From Anaspis maculata (taxonomy: Eukaryota > Arthropoda > Insecta > Coleoptera > Scraptiidae), in the NCBI GenBank assembly GCA_949128115.1, contig OX421962.1:97266935-97330934 (forward strand): 64,000 bases of DNA, written 5' to 3'. Shown here piece by piece: positions 51,820 to 64,000 of this stretch. A program made the translations under genes and the position numbers. Numbering within the stretch: position 1 is the stretch's first letter; every line of letters begins with the position of its first letter. A model generated the notes under the pieces. That model saw only the letters and a list, made by a program, of their open reading frames with translations. It made no database searches and was not told the DNA's origin.

Positions 51820-52474
51820 CAAGGGGCGTACCTACCTTTTATTTGCTGATTCAGAACTTCCAGGCACCTTGGCACCTACTTACCATCTATTCCTCATTTT
51901 CTCGCGTCTGTTCATTGTTGGATGGACCGATATTTGGGGATATTTTTTGAAACCGAGCCTGAAACTTAGTTTTTCTGATCCTTTTCTGCAAAAAAAAAAA
52001 CAACAGGAGGGCGGGTAAGTGCTGTCCCTTATTTGCCCCCTTCTCAACCAACAGTGTTCATAATACATAATACTAATAATGATGAAATAATATTGTTAGT
52101 AAAATAATGCTTCTTTGAAACAACATGTACCGTATGATCGAAAGCTTCCTTTCTCAAGGAAGACTGTGGTCCTGGTCATTGGCAGGCAAACGAGGCTGAT
52201 TTTGACCAGGCCACAGCCTCCCTTGAGTAAGAAAGTTTTTGATCATACGGTACATTCTGCAGACAGTCGAGACCCACTTGCATAGCGTGGGTGCCAATCG
52301 AAATAAATTCAATCTTGGTGAAAAAAGTTGAAATGTTCGTTGCTCAAATCGGAAATCGGAGCATTTACGGAACAGTTACTCAAATCGGAACATTTATGGA
52401 ACAGGAAGTCAAATCGGAAAGTGTCTCGCGAAAACGGTACAGTTCCGATCAAATCGGAACGTCTGGTCACCTTA
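51745..52474. mobile_element. hAT-type non-autonomous element with 8-bp TSD
   Basis: 13-bp terminal inverted repeats TAAGGTGACCAGA / TCTGGTCACCTTA, flanked by the exact 8-bp duplication GGCAGACG (51737-51744 and 52475-52482). An 8-bp duplication is diagnostic of hAT transposition. The 730-bp body holds a 30-bp T tract (51790-51819), a hairpin MITE (52125-52255) and near-tandem TCAAATCGGAAC words near the right end. There is no transposase. Confidence 0.85.
52125..52255. mobile_element. Hairpin MITE nested in the hAT element
   Basis: CCGTATGATCGAAAGCTT is mirrored by AAGTTTTTGATCATACGG, and ACTGTGGTCCTGGTC by GACCAGGCCACAG. TA borders each CCGTATG end, suggesting a TA duplication. Confidence 0.78.
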
Positions 52475-52864
52475 GGCAGACGGGTACCTACAAACAAAAA
52501 TATTCATTCGCCTACACGTTTTATGATGGCAACCACGGCTTCGGGTCTGAAATCGCGCTCTTGTATCGAAAACGGCTATTCAAATTTAGTATTTGCCTGC
52601 CCCCTCAAGAAAACTGAGCACGGAACTCTGAAAAATAGGAATCCGGCCAGAGCCGTCAACGCACATAACCTCACTTTTGGAGTTTCGAATATGTGTATTT
52701 TCAAAGCAAACAATTCAACGAGAAGTTTAATAAGTGAAACCATACACCCTTCCCCGCCTTTGGGGGTGTCCCAAATGCCTCTAAGCTGTGCATTTCAACA
52801 AATTTATTAGTTTGTGACATTTAATAATAATTACAGGCATTTGTTTTTTGACGCAAAAAACCAA

Positions 52865-52905
52865 AGCCCGAGGGCGTAAAAGTAAAAATTTTACGCCCTC
52901 GGGCT
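52865..52905. repeat. Perfect short palindrome
   Basis: AGCCCGAGGGCGTAAAA and TTTTACGCCCTCGGGCT are exact mirror arms around 7 bp. The following TTTACGCC/TTTACACCC words suggest a larger decayed hairpin up to about 52965. Confidence 0.7.
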
Positions 52906-53243
52906 AAATGAGCCACTTTACGCCTGAAAATGAGGGTAAAAAGGCTCACTTTACACCCGGTCGTGTAAAAATATATTTTTTGGTACGGTTAGGGTCTGTG
53001 GGATTAGGTTTGAATAAATAAGACAAAAGAGGCAGCCATTTTCAGTGTGTGAGATTTATTTTTGTACGTATGTTTTTGTACCAAAGAAAAACTTGACAAA
53101 TCCGCATTCAGTTTCCTTCCTTCTTCCCAATTTCTTGGCTGTTGCTCATGCCAACGACTCCTGCAGTATTTTCTGCTGTCAAAAGCTGTTCTGGAGCTAC
53201 TGAATCAGCACTGGACATCACCTTGACACATGCTTGATACAAT

Positions 53244-53378
53244 AGGTTTGTTCGCGTCGCATGAAGTTTTTGCACTTTCTGCACCCTAGCCAATAGCGTG
53301 GGGTCCCTGGCAGCAGCTGACCAATCACAGCAGTTGAGTGCAGAAAGTGCAGAAAGTTCATGCGACGCGAACAAACCT
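53244..53378. mobile_element. Hairpin MITE
   Basis: AGGTTTGTTCGCGTCGCATG is mirrored by CATGCGACGCGAACAAACCT, and TGCACTTTCTGCAC by GTGCAGAAAGTGCA. It is 135 bp with very little divergence between arms. Confidence 0.85.
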
Positions 53379-53421
53379 GATGTCACTATAGCGGCCCAGG
53401 ATTGTTCAAGTTTCGTCACAC

Positions 53422-53849
53422 TAGGGATGTCCAAATGTTGTCGGTGAATCGATTAGTGCTAATCGAATCGAATCGTAATCAATAGTTTGATTCGATTAAA
53501 AAATCGTATGAAATGAATCGATGCATCGAATAGAACCGATCTTAGTGCATTCAGTTCGGCGGGACAACTTATTCAGGTTTGTGGTGTTAATGGATGATGT
53601 CCCTGGCGAAAAAATTCAGAATAATAATAATGTTGACAATAGTAAGTGATTTTTCATCAGTACCTAGTCGACACAAATGACAAAAAAATTGAACGGTTTT
53701 TCGGCATTAACGAGAGCTGTCGCGTGCGTAATAATCAAAACAACAATAACATTAGTCTGAATCGATTCACTAAATAATCGTATACAGTTGAATCGATTCA
53801 ACTTCTCAGATGCATCGTTTATGAATCGAATCGAGGTTGGACATCCCTA
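53422..53849. mobile_element. hAT-type MITE with 8-bp TSD
   Basis: The termini TAGGGATGTCCAA and TTGGACATCCCTA are flanked by the exact 8-bp duplication CGTCACAC (53414-53421 and 53850-53857). The interior is full of GAATCGATTC-like palindromic words. It is 428 bp and non-coding. Confidence 0.92.
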
Positions 53850-53859
53850 CGTCACACGA

Positions 53860-56310
53860 TCATGCACAGTCCCAGTTGCTCACAACACATCGTTGTCAGC
53901 CAAGCACTCATACTTTGGCCGAGCTCCACGTTGTTGGTGTAAACAACAGCTTTGTTTCCGCCGTAGGTACAGGGCACGTGGAGGCACCCAGCAAGTGTCC
54001 GCTGGTTTTTTTTTTTGGGTAACTCAGTGGGATTTCAGTGGGTAACTCCCATCGCCTGAATCTGGAATAGGGCAATTGCATGATGTTGGTTCAGCTTGTC
54101 GCCACTTGGTGGCTTTGGTTCGGTGACACAGCGCGCTTGCGCCAGATCCAGATTATCGATTAGTTTCGTTTATTTATGTTTTTCAAATTGCAAATAAAAG
54201 TCGAACCACGGCCCATCGCTTCTTCAGGGCTTCATTGGTGGGGAGCTTGTGGAATCTTGTGTAATTTCTGTTTTGTTGAATTTTGAGCGCGATAAAAAAT
54301 CATTTAACCTTTAACCGTCAACACTGTCAACCGAGCTGTCAACAGTGTCAACTTTCCTGTCAAACTGGGTAGGGTGGGGTGGGTAAATATCGCTTGGGAA
54401 AATACCGGGTAAATACCCGATTTATATTTACCTACCTACCCGGTAAATACCCGACTCACATCACTGAATCACCCTATTGTTGATCGACATAATATAGCAT
54501 CTAGGTACGGGGGCATTTTGTCAAATTCTGCCGATCGAGAGCCTGCGCATGGATTTATGCCTTGATTCGGTGCAATGATGTAAGCATATTATTGTTCAAA
54601 ACGCGAAGAAATAAAATAATGCTGTTATTAACCTTAAAATTCCGGACGCTTCTTTGACTTTGACAGCTCATGAGATACATTTTATCTAAAAGGAGGTTTT
54701 TTCGATCGGCAATGACACAACGAACTGCACCTTCTACCTCTTGTTCTTCTTCAGAAGAAAAAAAAAATCAGAGACGTTAGAAAATTCAAAAGAAAATGTT
54801 GAATCTAACATTTTAGGTACCTAAGTATAACCACCTTCGCTCCTTCGCATATAAAACTACGCAGGTAGTTCAAATGTGTGACAACCTCATCCACAGCCTG
54901 TTTGGCTCGTTTGGTACCGCTGTTTGATACCCTCTTCTTGCAAGTGGAGTACATTTGCTCAGCAGCAAACTTGACTACCTCGTTCTTGCAACCGGGCTAT
55001 CTGATTATTGAGGAATTTCATGTTGAATGTGTCAAATTAAGGGATTCGCATTTTTTCTGCATTTTTTTACAACTTAGAAAATGTGCAGGGTGATATAAAA
55101 CTCGACGCCCTAGCCCAGCTTTTTTTGTTGAAAATCCTGTCGGTTATTGGCTTTTATGGCTTTGTTTTTGTTGCACAGGCAATAACCGCGTAATAGAGCG
55201 TTCATGGAATGTTACTTTTTTCAGAATCGCACCGTTAATATAGCCCCACAAAAAAATTAACCGCTAGAAGATTCGGGGAAATCGATCCCAAGAAATTTCA
55301 ATACCTATACCCGAATCGGAGTCTCTGGGTTCGTGACTTATCCGCCAGTCGGAATATCAAAGATAGCTGAGTGCTGAGTTCGGTTTTAGCTAAGTAATCG
55401 AATCTTACCTGAAAATTTTCAACAACAGAGTATGTAAATTATGTATTTTTGTAGGTACCTACATCTCATTGTACAGAGTTTCTTATACACCGAAGGTACT
55501 CGAGGCGCAGGGTAACTTGAATGGGCCAGCGTGATGCCTGGTCGCATCCCCACTTGGCTACAAACGCACGAATATTATTCGAACTGGTCTATATGAAGAC
55601 CTGCGCACCAGCTGCGAGCAAAGGGAACCGCCTCTGTATGTGAAAGTCTATACTGACGTACAGATTACTAGACTAGCAGATTTTAATATTTCAAGTCTGT
55701 ATTAGTGGCACGATTTTCATGAGATTTAAATCTCAGGCCAACTCTTGTCTTGTGTAGGCTTCTTATTTTCGAACTGGTTTTTCTTTTGGATTTGTTTTAT
55801 TAGGTGAGTGCTCATCTAACCCTTCTGAAATACCGTTTGTAGCGTAACCGTAACCGTTTGTAGATTGGTGGAAAAATAACGCTTCGTGATTCGATCTTGT
55901 TTTTACGTAAATGTTCAATTTTGCCGTGCTTCATTCAAGTCTCGCCCGCCATCCTGGAGTAGCGAAAGCTGTTATTTGTGGCCACTTGTTTTTTTCCCGG
56001 TTAACTATAAACTACCTATATGTTCAGCATTTTATTTTAACTCTCCAAGTTTAGTCTTAATCGGAGAGCAGGAGAGCTCTAAAAAGTGTAACAACTTCGC
56101 TATGAACATGAAATCAGCAAGGTCTCGCAAAAACGGCTCCTCCGCCAACAATACGGGCTTGTGGCTTGTCCCAGAGTCGGAGTCTCCAGCGAATTTATTC
56201 ATTTATTGTTAAAAACAAACTTTGAAAGTGTTTTGACTACGTAGGTAACACGTAACTATCCTTTATGGGATTCACGTGGCCTCAAATGCCCGTCCCACTC
56301 CCCACGAGAA
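53860..56310. other. Region without a recognised gene
   Basis: AT-rich sequence. It contains a cluster of TGTCAA words at 54317-54360, a run of GGTAAATACCCG words near 54400-54460, and a truncated MITE relative of 19093-19230 at about 55140-55245. A minus-strand frame near 54880-55010 is open but not recognised. Confidence 0.4.
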
Positions 56311-56316
56311 ACTCTA

Positions 56317-57790
56317 TTACTTCCCCGACCCACCACCCAACGAGGAGGGGAAGTATTGTGAACGCGCTAGAAAAATTTTTCGAGATGAAGACGGATATAT
56401 CCATTTTGAGGTCCCCCAAGACGATTAAGAACATTTTTGGAGTGATGTCTGTCTGAGTGTGTGTGTGTGTGTGTGTGTCTGTGTGTGTGTGTCTGTCTGT
56501 AATCTTTTACGATTACAGCCGCAGCGTTGATCCGATCGACTTGAAATTCGGCATGCGGACATTGTTGATCCCTGGAATGAGCCCACTAGTTTTTGGCCGT
56601 CATCTGTCAAACGGAAATGTCACTATCAAAGAATGACAGATGTTATACATCACGGAACATGACTTGCAGTATGTCATCTGAAAGCCCTTAAAAAACTCTA
56701 TTCAAAGCTGTTAAAAATTTTTGTCCATCTGCCATCTGTCAAATTTAAAAAAAATTCAAACTTCAAAACTTCACCATCTAATTATCCAAAATCTATCAAA
56801 TGGATCAGGACCATATTTGGCAGGAAGGAACACAACCAAAGAATCAAATCAATGCTGCAGTTGGAGTTTCCCATCATTCACAAGACGGGCGTTATGAATT
56901 TTCAAAATTTGGCCTGGCAGATTTCAGTCCAGTTTGCCTGTTCGCTCGAATTTCACCTGATTCGATTTCCTTAGCAACCAAACCAGTAAGTTTCTTTTAC
57001 ATTGACGTATCTTTGTCAAAGTGACCAAATGGTTATGAATGCAGATCTCGGTGTGTTTTCTTGTATTGTTTAAGACAACAGTGCGCCCCAATCCTTTGTG
57101 TCTTCAAGTATCGTTTTGGGGGCTCCGTAAATCCCCTTGTGTTTTCTGTAGCTTTAGCAACTTCAGTATGCTCATCCCGTTGGCACGTTTAAGCCTTGAA
57201 GTGTGCAGTTCCCTTGTATGATTCGGTACCAGGGCCCCCTGGTGTCTTATTCCTGATGCCGTTCAAAGCCTTGATGGGGCCCCCACTTGTGACTATCAGA
57301 TTTTGCCGTTTGAGGCGAAAGCGACACCCTTGTGTCTCCTTGGGTTGGTTGAAGCCTTATAGGTTCCCCGGTGTCCACAGGTGTCTCTTGGAGCCTCACT
57401 GAGCCCTCTTCTCGTTTGGGGCTCTGAAGTGCAAAAAATATAAGAACTTTGCCCCAGGTAAACTTGTGAACCGATTTTCACCAATTTATTTTTAAACAAG
57501 AGGTAGGTAACTGACTAACTGGTTCCCAAAGATTTTCAAACAATTTTGTTTTCAATTCCCCGAGAAGTTCCCTGTTGAGAATGTAAAACCGGCTTGGGTT
57601 ATCGAGACCGAACTCAAATTATGGAAGTCAAAATGAAGCCCTTTTTGAAGAAAATATCTCCAGTTGTTTATACTTCTTATCAAATTCTAACTTCCTACCC
57701 GAAGGGACGTCTCATACAAAAATTTCCATCCGTTCCTTTGCTACTCGTCGGGGAAGTTTTGGGGTGACACAACCGATTTTTTTTTTTGGC
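56317..57790 (+). repeat. Dispersed repeat DR1 copy 3
   Basis: It begins TTACTTCCCCGACCCACC with the short inverted GAGGGGAAGTA. A (GT)n tract follows at about 56457-56505, then GATCGACTTGAAATTCGGCA, and it ends GGAAGTTTTGGGGTGACACA plus a T run. It is the best match to copy 1 over its first 400 bp. Confidence 0.75.
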
Positions 57791-58099
57791 GTACTGACTG
57801 CGCTGAACATGCTCGGGTGCTGGAAAGCGTTGACTAGAGTTGAATATTCGTAACACAAATAGGCTTTAATTTACTTTAAATGTGCTTAAAAGTCGAGCTT
57901 CACACAAGAGAAAACTCTGGCGTAAATTCCGCTTTACACAGTCTCGCGAAGATTATCTACCTGCGACTCAAAGGAATTTCTCCAACCAATAATCAAGAGA
58001 TTTGTGTAGGGACCGATATGTGCATGAGAGAGGGTCTCTCAGGACGGACCTGGAAGATTTTATAAATATTGTAACGGATTTAACATTTGGGATGAAGTA

Positions 58100-58960
58100 G
58101 TTTATTAAGTTAGTTAGTTAGTTTATTAGTTTAGTTGTCCCGAAATGAATGCAACAAAATTCACAGGGAGATAGAAAATTGAAGAATTAAGGAACTTTTT
58201 CAGAAAAAATACTCTAGCAAACATAATAACGGAGATACAGGGCTTCAAAGTTGGTTTTTTAAAACAGTTTTTTTGCATAGCTTTTAAACCGTTGAACCGA
58301 TTTCATTCAAATTTGGATCAAAGTTTACTAAAATAGGTCTCTATTGAACAGTAGTAACGCATTCCATCAAACATTTTTAGAGGCGAAGATAATAGGGAGT
58401 ACTCACTACTCACTCCCTTTTTCCCCTATTTTCCACCCCCTGAATATTTTTGGAAATGGTTTCAATTTTTGAATTCTACGTTCAATTTAGAGAAAAAAGT
58501 TACCCTGTTGGCAAAATTTTGAATGAAGGCTTCATTTTCGAGATATTTAGGTTTGAAACATTGGAAAACATCTCGAAAACATAACTTTCAAAGGATTTGA
58601 AAACTATTCAAGAAAACTTGAAATTCCTCAACTGAAATAAGTTTTCTATGTGTTTTGAGTTGATTATTACATACATGTTAGTTTCAACCAATCAGGGCAT
58701 TTAAAATTGGTCTAGGCTACTCGCTTTAAGCTATCGATAAAAAAAGTGAAAAAATCGCACTAGAGGAGGTGATTAAATCGTACTAGGATAATACAGCGCC
58801 GGACTGGGATATTTTTTGTGTCCTGAAACCAAATCGAGCCTGAAGCGCCCCGATTTCAGCTGATTATGAATGAAAAACTAGTAGTATTGCCTAAAGAAAT
58901 GATTTTTGTCAAGTAAACTATGGTTTTACCCCATTTGAGACACATTTCAGCAGTGTGGGC
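58100..58960 (+). repeat. Dispersed repeats DR2 and DR3
   Basis: 58240-58620 matches the left half of the palindrome at 37.2-37.7 kb (DR2). 58690-58960 matches 50630-50920 (DR3). No coding sequence was found. Confidence 0.5.
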
Positions 58961-58980
58961 CTTCGCTTATGTGCAGATGC

Positions 58981-59095
<115 letters not shown>

Positions 59096-59479
59096 TATTG
59101 TACCTATTGACGCTTCTCACACCCATGTAAGAGGGTGTTCCCAGTTTTGGGGAATAAACATCTAGGTATAACCGATTTTTATCCTGTGAACCGATTTTCA
59201 CCATTTCTTTTATAAACAGGCAACTGGTTCTGCGGCATTCCACCATGGTCAGTGGTCACTGTCTGCATCCCCGCGTACAGAAAAAGCTTTCTTCTCCTTC
59301 CTCAGCAAAAATGCCAAGCCTGGGAAAAATAAGGACTTTTAATATATTTAGGTAACTATACCTATGTTCTCTGTCATCAAGCTCTGAATAGGTTCCAAAG
59401 TTTTCAGCTCTTCCCCTCAATTCATTCCTGGTAAAAACCTGGATTGTGGGTGGTATAAGTACCTACCCATAACACCGGG

Positions 59480-59590
59480 CTTGGCTTCCGTTATTGCCGA
59501 TAAGAGACATCACGTTTAAATCCTTACATCCGTCCCTTGCTACTAGTTGGGGAAGTTTTGGGGTGACACAACCGATGTTTTTTAATTTGA
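59480..59590 (+). repeat. DR1 3' fragment
   Basis: ACATCCGTCCCTTGCTACTA and GGGGAAGTTTTGGGGTGACA match the right end of DR1 copies 1 and 3. Confidence 0.65.
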
Positions 59591-59792
59591 GGAACAAAGA
59601 AATACTCATCACTTTAATCTCCGCCCTACCGAGTCTACCTCTCAATAATCCTGATTACTGATTAGGTTTGGAGACTCTGAAAATAAATTCACTTCAGAGC
59701 CTACATATATTACTGCAGCAAGTACACCCCTTATACGAAAAATACTTATATCTGCAACAAAATAATCTCAAACTCAGTGACTTATTTCTATT

Positions 59793-60503
59793 CTAGTCTT
59801 CACTCCTGGGAGTGCTTTTCCAGCTAATCTCCCGTTTCCATATCTTTGAATCTGATGTGTCCTGTGTTCTGAACGTCTGCTTTCCATTCATAATCCAATA
59901 CATCCCAGCAAATCCATCCGTACGGAATAACTGCATCAAGGGTTTAAACTCAAGTGCGCAATCCTCCATATCAAATTTGATTTGCGACGTTGTACGTTCG
60001 AAAAGAGATTTCCCAAAAAGAATCCCATTGTCCCGGTTTATTCGATAATCTCCGAGACAATGCCTCGTGTGTGTAAATATTCCTCGCCTTCCTGCTGCGT
60101 GGAACGCGGACATGCGCAGGGTTTTCCAGTAAAATGCGCCACCGCTGAGGGTTGCGAGCTCATTCCTGCTGATTTTACCCCGAAAATCCAAATCAATATA
60201 AGTCTTGAGATGTCGAGGTGTAGACGTTCGTCGGTCGGCCACACATATGTTTGTTATTGACGTTCCGAATCGATATACACACAGAGATAGATAGAGAGCT
60301 TCGGCAATTTTTTTTCCAACGTATTCAATAAAATCCACAAACATTCCACCGCCACCGCGTAAGCCGCAGAAAAACACCCTCCCACAGAAAGCAAGATGTG
60401 AACCGAAATTTACACCTAAACCAGGACACCTGGAAAATAAAATGCATCTGCACTTCGAGAGGACAGTCAACGCCAAGAGTGACTGCTCCATCCTGTCCCT
60501 CAC
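59793..60503 (-). other. Unrecognised 236-codon open frame
   Basis: The longest open frame outside the identified genes. It runs from ATG at 60503 to a stop at 59793. The predicted product contains CRCILFSRCPGLGVNFGSHL and GRRGIFTHTRHCLGDYRINR. No domain, signal peptide or transmembrane pattern is convincing. A plus-strand frame overlaps part of it (59982-60260). The G+C of about 59980-60240 is raised, so this may be a real exon or a promoter/5' UTR region read by chance. Confidence 0.2.
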
Positions 60504-60509
60504 ATGGAT

Positions 60510-63500
60510 GGGAAAAGTGCCTGATGAAGTCCCAGAGGTACGTAATCAACTGTCCCAAAATTATTAACTGTTCCACAGGTGAAAATGGTGAGATATATTG
60601 ATCAGGGTCCTTATAATAATTAATTATTACCATCACTAATGACCCACTTCTTCTGATTGCGCTCACACTTTCACTTGACCAAAGGCTAGAGTTTATTTTA
60701 AGGCTGATGTATTTAATTAGGTAACCCTTCGATTTTCTGGGTTATTCGTTTCAACTCTTCCTATACACTAGAGAAAAACTTGCGAAAAAACACATATTCA
60801 CGCCCTGAAAGTCCTGAAACGTCAAAAAATTGTTCAGTTTTCCAACTTAAATCAGGAGAAAAGAGCAAAAGAAATACAGATAGGGAGAATAGCGAAAAAC
60901 CATGCATACCATTTATTTTGTATCCTGATGCATTCATGTTGAAATGTTCAACCGATTTTTCAAAAACTGGTCAGCTGGTGTGACCGTAGAATTTTTTCTG
61001 CAGGTCTCTCTATGCTGCAACAAAAAAATTTAGGTACATTAGCAAAAATGACAGCAAAGATCGAAAAAATTGAAAACCTCGAGGAACGAAAATTTCTTTT
61101 TGTTTTTCCGCATCCATCGGCGTGAAATAGCTTCTAGCCACGTATAGGTTATCCTTCACCCGGTAAATCGTCAAAAATGACCAAAGACGTGTTCAGAACA
61201 CGTTTGATCTGTCCAGTCGGGTCTATGGATTGCGGAATAAATTATGTATTAAGTTTATCAAAGTCTACCGGAATACGATAAATCAATTATGTGTTATTTC
61301 GTGTTGAAAACTGGGACGCGAAGTCGATGAAAGGAGTATTGGGATTTGGACAGATGTTAGCTAAGAAATAAGTAAAGTTTGGGTGTTTGAACACATTTCA
61401 GGATCGGATTCTCAATAATACGCCGGCTTTATTGTCGTGTAATAAAATGCGAAATGAGAAAATCGAGTTTGGTCGGAGTGGATTTGGCATTTTGGGGTGG
61501 GTATTATTCTCTCCTCTCCGCCGTCTGAAAGGAGAAAGTTGTTTGGGTGGATTTTTATGATTCTTTGGTCATTTCGCCATATCTAGACCAAATCGATGTC
61601 CTGAGAAAAACAGGAGTTTTATGAGGTCAGTTTCTGATTATTATTTTTCACATCAACAAACGTTGGAATTCTAGAACGGATAAATTTCCAGATTTTTAAA
61701 TGTAACGGTTTTACTGATTTCTTTGAAGGGCCATAGGACGAATTAGATTAGAAGAACCTAAATCGAGTGCTTCACTCAAAGAAGTCCGTAAAACCATCAT
61801 ACAAGGAAGAAGGAGGACAAGAGCAATTACTATAGCATTCTTAATACTTAGATACTTAGCATATTATAATCTATAGGACAAAAAAACGCAAAAATAATTA
61901 CCTACCTACAACTTTTCTATCTTCTGAAAAACAATTCCTTGAGCGAAAATGACACTTGGCACGATTGGTCTTTGGACAGTTCTAAGCGATTTGACCAGAT
62001 GGTTTTCTTGCTAGCCCCGTGTGATACCTATAGGGCCGAGATATGTACTTTTTCGAAATTGCGGATTCAATTTTTTTGAAAATATAACTCAATTAGACCT
62101 AAACATGGAACATGTTTCCTTAATAATATGGGCCTTCTAAATATGATTCCGTCATAAGTTTTTCATGACTCGAAAATACTCATTCAAGTCAAAATACTGG
62201 GGTACTATTAATTGTTTCTCAGTTTTCGAGCATCGCTGTATCATATTTTGATTATTTTAATAATAAAAACACCAAAATGACCGTTGGTCGACTTTTTTTT
62301 CAAACTGGCCCGCGCACCAATACTTTTAGACTTGTGTGGTATCATTTTCTATGTTTTCTAGTCTGCTGAGAACAATTTCATAAGTAAAATGTAGTAAACA
62401 GCCAATTTTTTTATTTTTTTTCAAATTTTTTTTGGTAATTTCCAAGTTTAGACGAATTTGGGTGTCATTTCTTGGTCAATAGGAGCCGCTAATGTTGATT
62501 GTGCTACTCAAACTTCACTAGGGATATAATTAAGACCTTTTTGACGGACATGCAGAACAAAAAAATCAACTAAAATGATCAATTGGAACGTATGTTAGGA
62601 CTAGGTAGGTACTTGAAATCAGTCTACGGCTTTAGAAGTGGCTTTGAAATGATTTCTGTGGAGTAAAAATGACAAAATTTCTGCCAGATAGACTCATAAT
62701 GCTTCAATGCTTATCAGTATCACCTTTCCTTAGTTGAGATTCGGCCCTCGTTTTTCGGGCTGGGGCTGGAAATGATGGCCAGCTAAACTTAAGTCCGAAA
62801 CCACCATAGAAAAATTATAATCGAAACTATGCTGGGAGCTTGGTTTGGCACATTTCTTGATACAATTAGTTATATCTTCACACCCTTATTCCCTACCAAT
62901 ATTAGTGACTTTTTTATGAAACCGAGTTTTTTTTTCAACTTTATGCATTTAACAAGAAAATAATACCTATATGGAATCGAAGAAAACTGAAAACCATATT
63001 TCTCCAACGGTGGCTGTCGAGGTGGCCGTCATATGATTTGTTGTCTGTGGCGTTACTACATCCCTTTCAGTTTTTAGACATGCAGTACGGTAGGGTCTAT
63101 GTATGGCATTTAATGTGGAAACATAAATACCTCCGTAAAATTGCCGTTCCACATGCAAATAATTTATTGTTACGAGCAGCAAGACTCCCGAGCGATTCCA
63201 GCACAGTGGAGAGCAAACGCGGAGATACACTGACGGTATATTTGAGGCGGTGTGGTGTGGTGGCTTGAGGATAAATAAATAAATAAATGTTTTTTTCTAA
63301 AAAATTGACATTATATCCTAAAGATAAATGAACAAAAATGTTGCACCCGACCTCCAGTGGGGAATGTTCAAGAAAGCTGGAGACATCGACGCACGAGTAA
63401 AACACATATGTACAATTGGTGGAGGTGCGGTGCTCCGAGAACACGTCAGAATATATTTGCGAACCGGATAGAATTTCCTGAATGAGTTGGCGGCCAATGT

Positions 63501-64000
63501 TGAAATTTACCGGGAGACGCGTGGAATATTCTTGAATAGACGATTTTGAATAGACGATTGATAGAGTCAGATTTAAATTCGCAGCGTAAGTGAACACATA
63601 GGCGAAGTTGAGCAAAGCGATGTTCAAGTGCTTCAGTTCAATTGACATGTTCCTACTCAAACAAACTAGATGTAAGTAGTGATGTAACTGTGTCGTTCTC
63701 AAAAACGGCTTTCTTGAAAACTACCCCAATTAGTAGGTATCCTTTTTGTATAAAGATCATTCCAAAGACAGCATCCAATATTGAACAGAAGCGGCAAAAA
63801 ATTGTGCCGAAACATTTGGAGTTTCAATGAAAAGGCTCAAATCTTGGATTTCACCAATGGATATCAAGAAAGTTGAGGACAATCATGTTTTCTGAATAAG
63901 TTCCCTGTATATAGAATGTGGAATGACTATGGAATCAATGAAATATGTCATTTTTAAACAACCGTGATAACGTTAAATTAATGACAGATGACGGCAAGAT
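60510..64000. other. Region without a recognised gene
   Basis: AT-rich sequence. A 201-codon minus-strand frame (63702-63097) has no family I recognise and crosses an (AAAT)n run at 63270-63290. That run may be the tail of an old plus-strand retroelement or SINE ending near 63290. Nothing else can be supported. Confidence 0.35.

Noticed and set aside
59793..60503. Calling the 236-codon frame a gene
   Set aside because: No recognisable family and a competing plus-strand frame; left as an unsupported open frame.
63097..63702. A 201-codon frame as a chemoreceptor fragment
   Set aside because: Hydrophobicity is not organised in clear helices, no receptor motif is visible, and it crosses a simple repeat.

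Overview
This window is eukaryotic nuclear DNA, almost certainly from an insect. The genes have introns with GT-AG boundaries. They include the 3' part of a pyrokinin/CAPA-type neuropeptide receptor, the mitochondrial ATP synthase c-subunit gene, a mitochondrial ribosomal protein L30 gene, an RWDD1 homologue and a JAZF1-like zinc-finger gene. The rest is AT-rich and full of transposon debris. Frequent short TAGGTAC/ACCTACC-type motifs might suggest a hemipteran, but I cannot fix the order.

Layout. At 1-14.4 kb are the last two coding exons of the receptor (+), separated by a 12.3-kb intron that holds two copies of one long palindromic foldback element. At 14.8-24.3 kb there is a dispersed repeat, a 0.9-kb foldback, three copies of one 168-bp MITE, a terminal exon of an unrecognised minus-strand gene (21915-22293) and a dead Ty3/gypsy integrase. 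At 26.1-26.7 kb is the JAZF1-like gene (-). At 27.3-31.9 kb is a run of hairpin MITEs and an inverted-repeat-flanked block carrying a dead non-LTR reverse transcriptase. At 32.5-36.4 kb is the ATP synthase c-subunit gene (-). At 37.5-44.9 kb are palindromes, including a 3.2-kb near-perfect one and a nested MITE pair. At 46.1-47.8 kb are mRpL30 (-) and RWDD1 (+), head to head with 167 bp between start codons. At 48-59.6 kb are further repeats, among them two hAT-type elements with exact 8-bp target duplications. I recognise no gene in 59.6-64 kb.

The most interesting locus is the ATP synthase c-subunit gene. It has two alternative last exons of exactly equal length (164 nt), with the same phase and each with its own acceptor. 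They encode two versions of the second half of the mature proton-carrying c subunit, differing at 6 of 53 residues. In the intron upstream of exon 2 and of each alternative exon lies a box C/D snoRNA whose guide matches U14 (18S rRNA). The snoRNA-plus-exon unit appears to have been duplicated together, so one gene makes two proteolipid variants and three U14 copies.

The second theme is the density of foldback (hairpin) DNA: about twenty near-perfect palindromes of 0.04-3.2 kb in 64 kb, several nested in each other, which gives a relative order of insertion.
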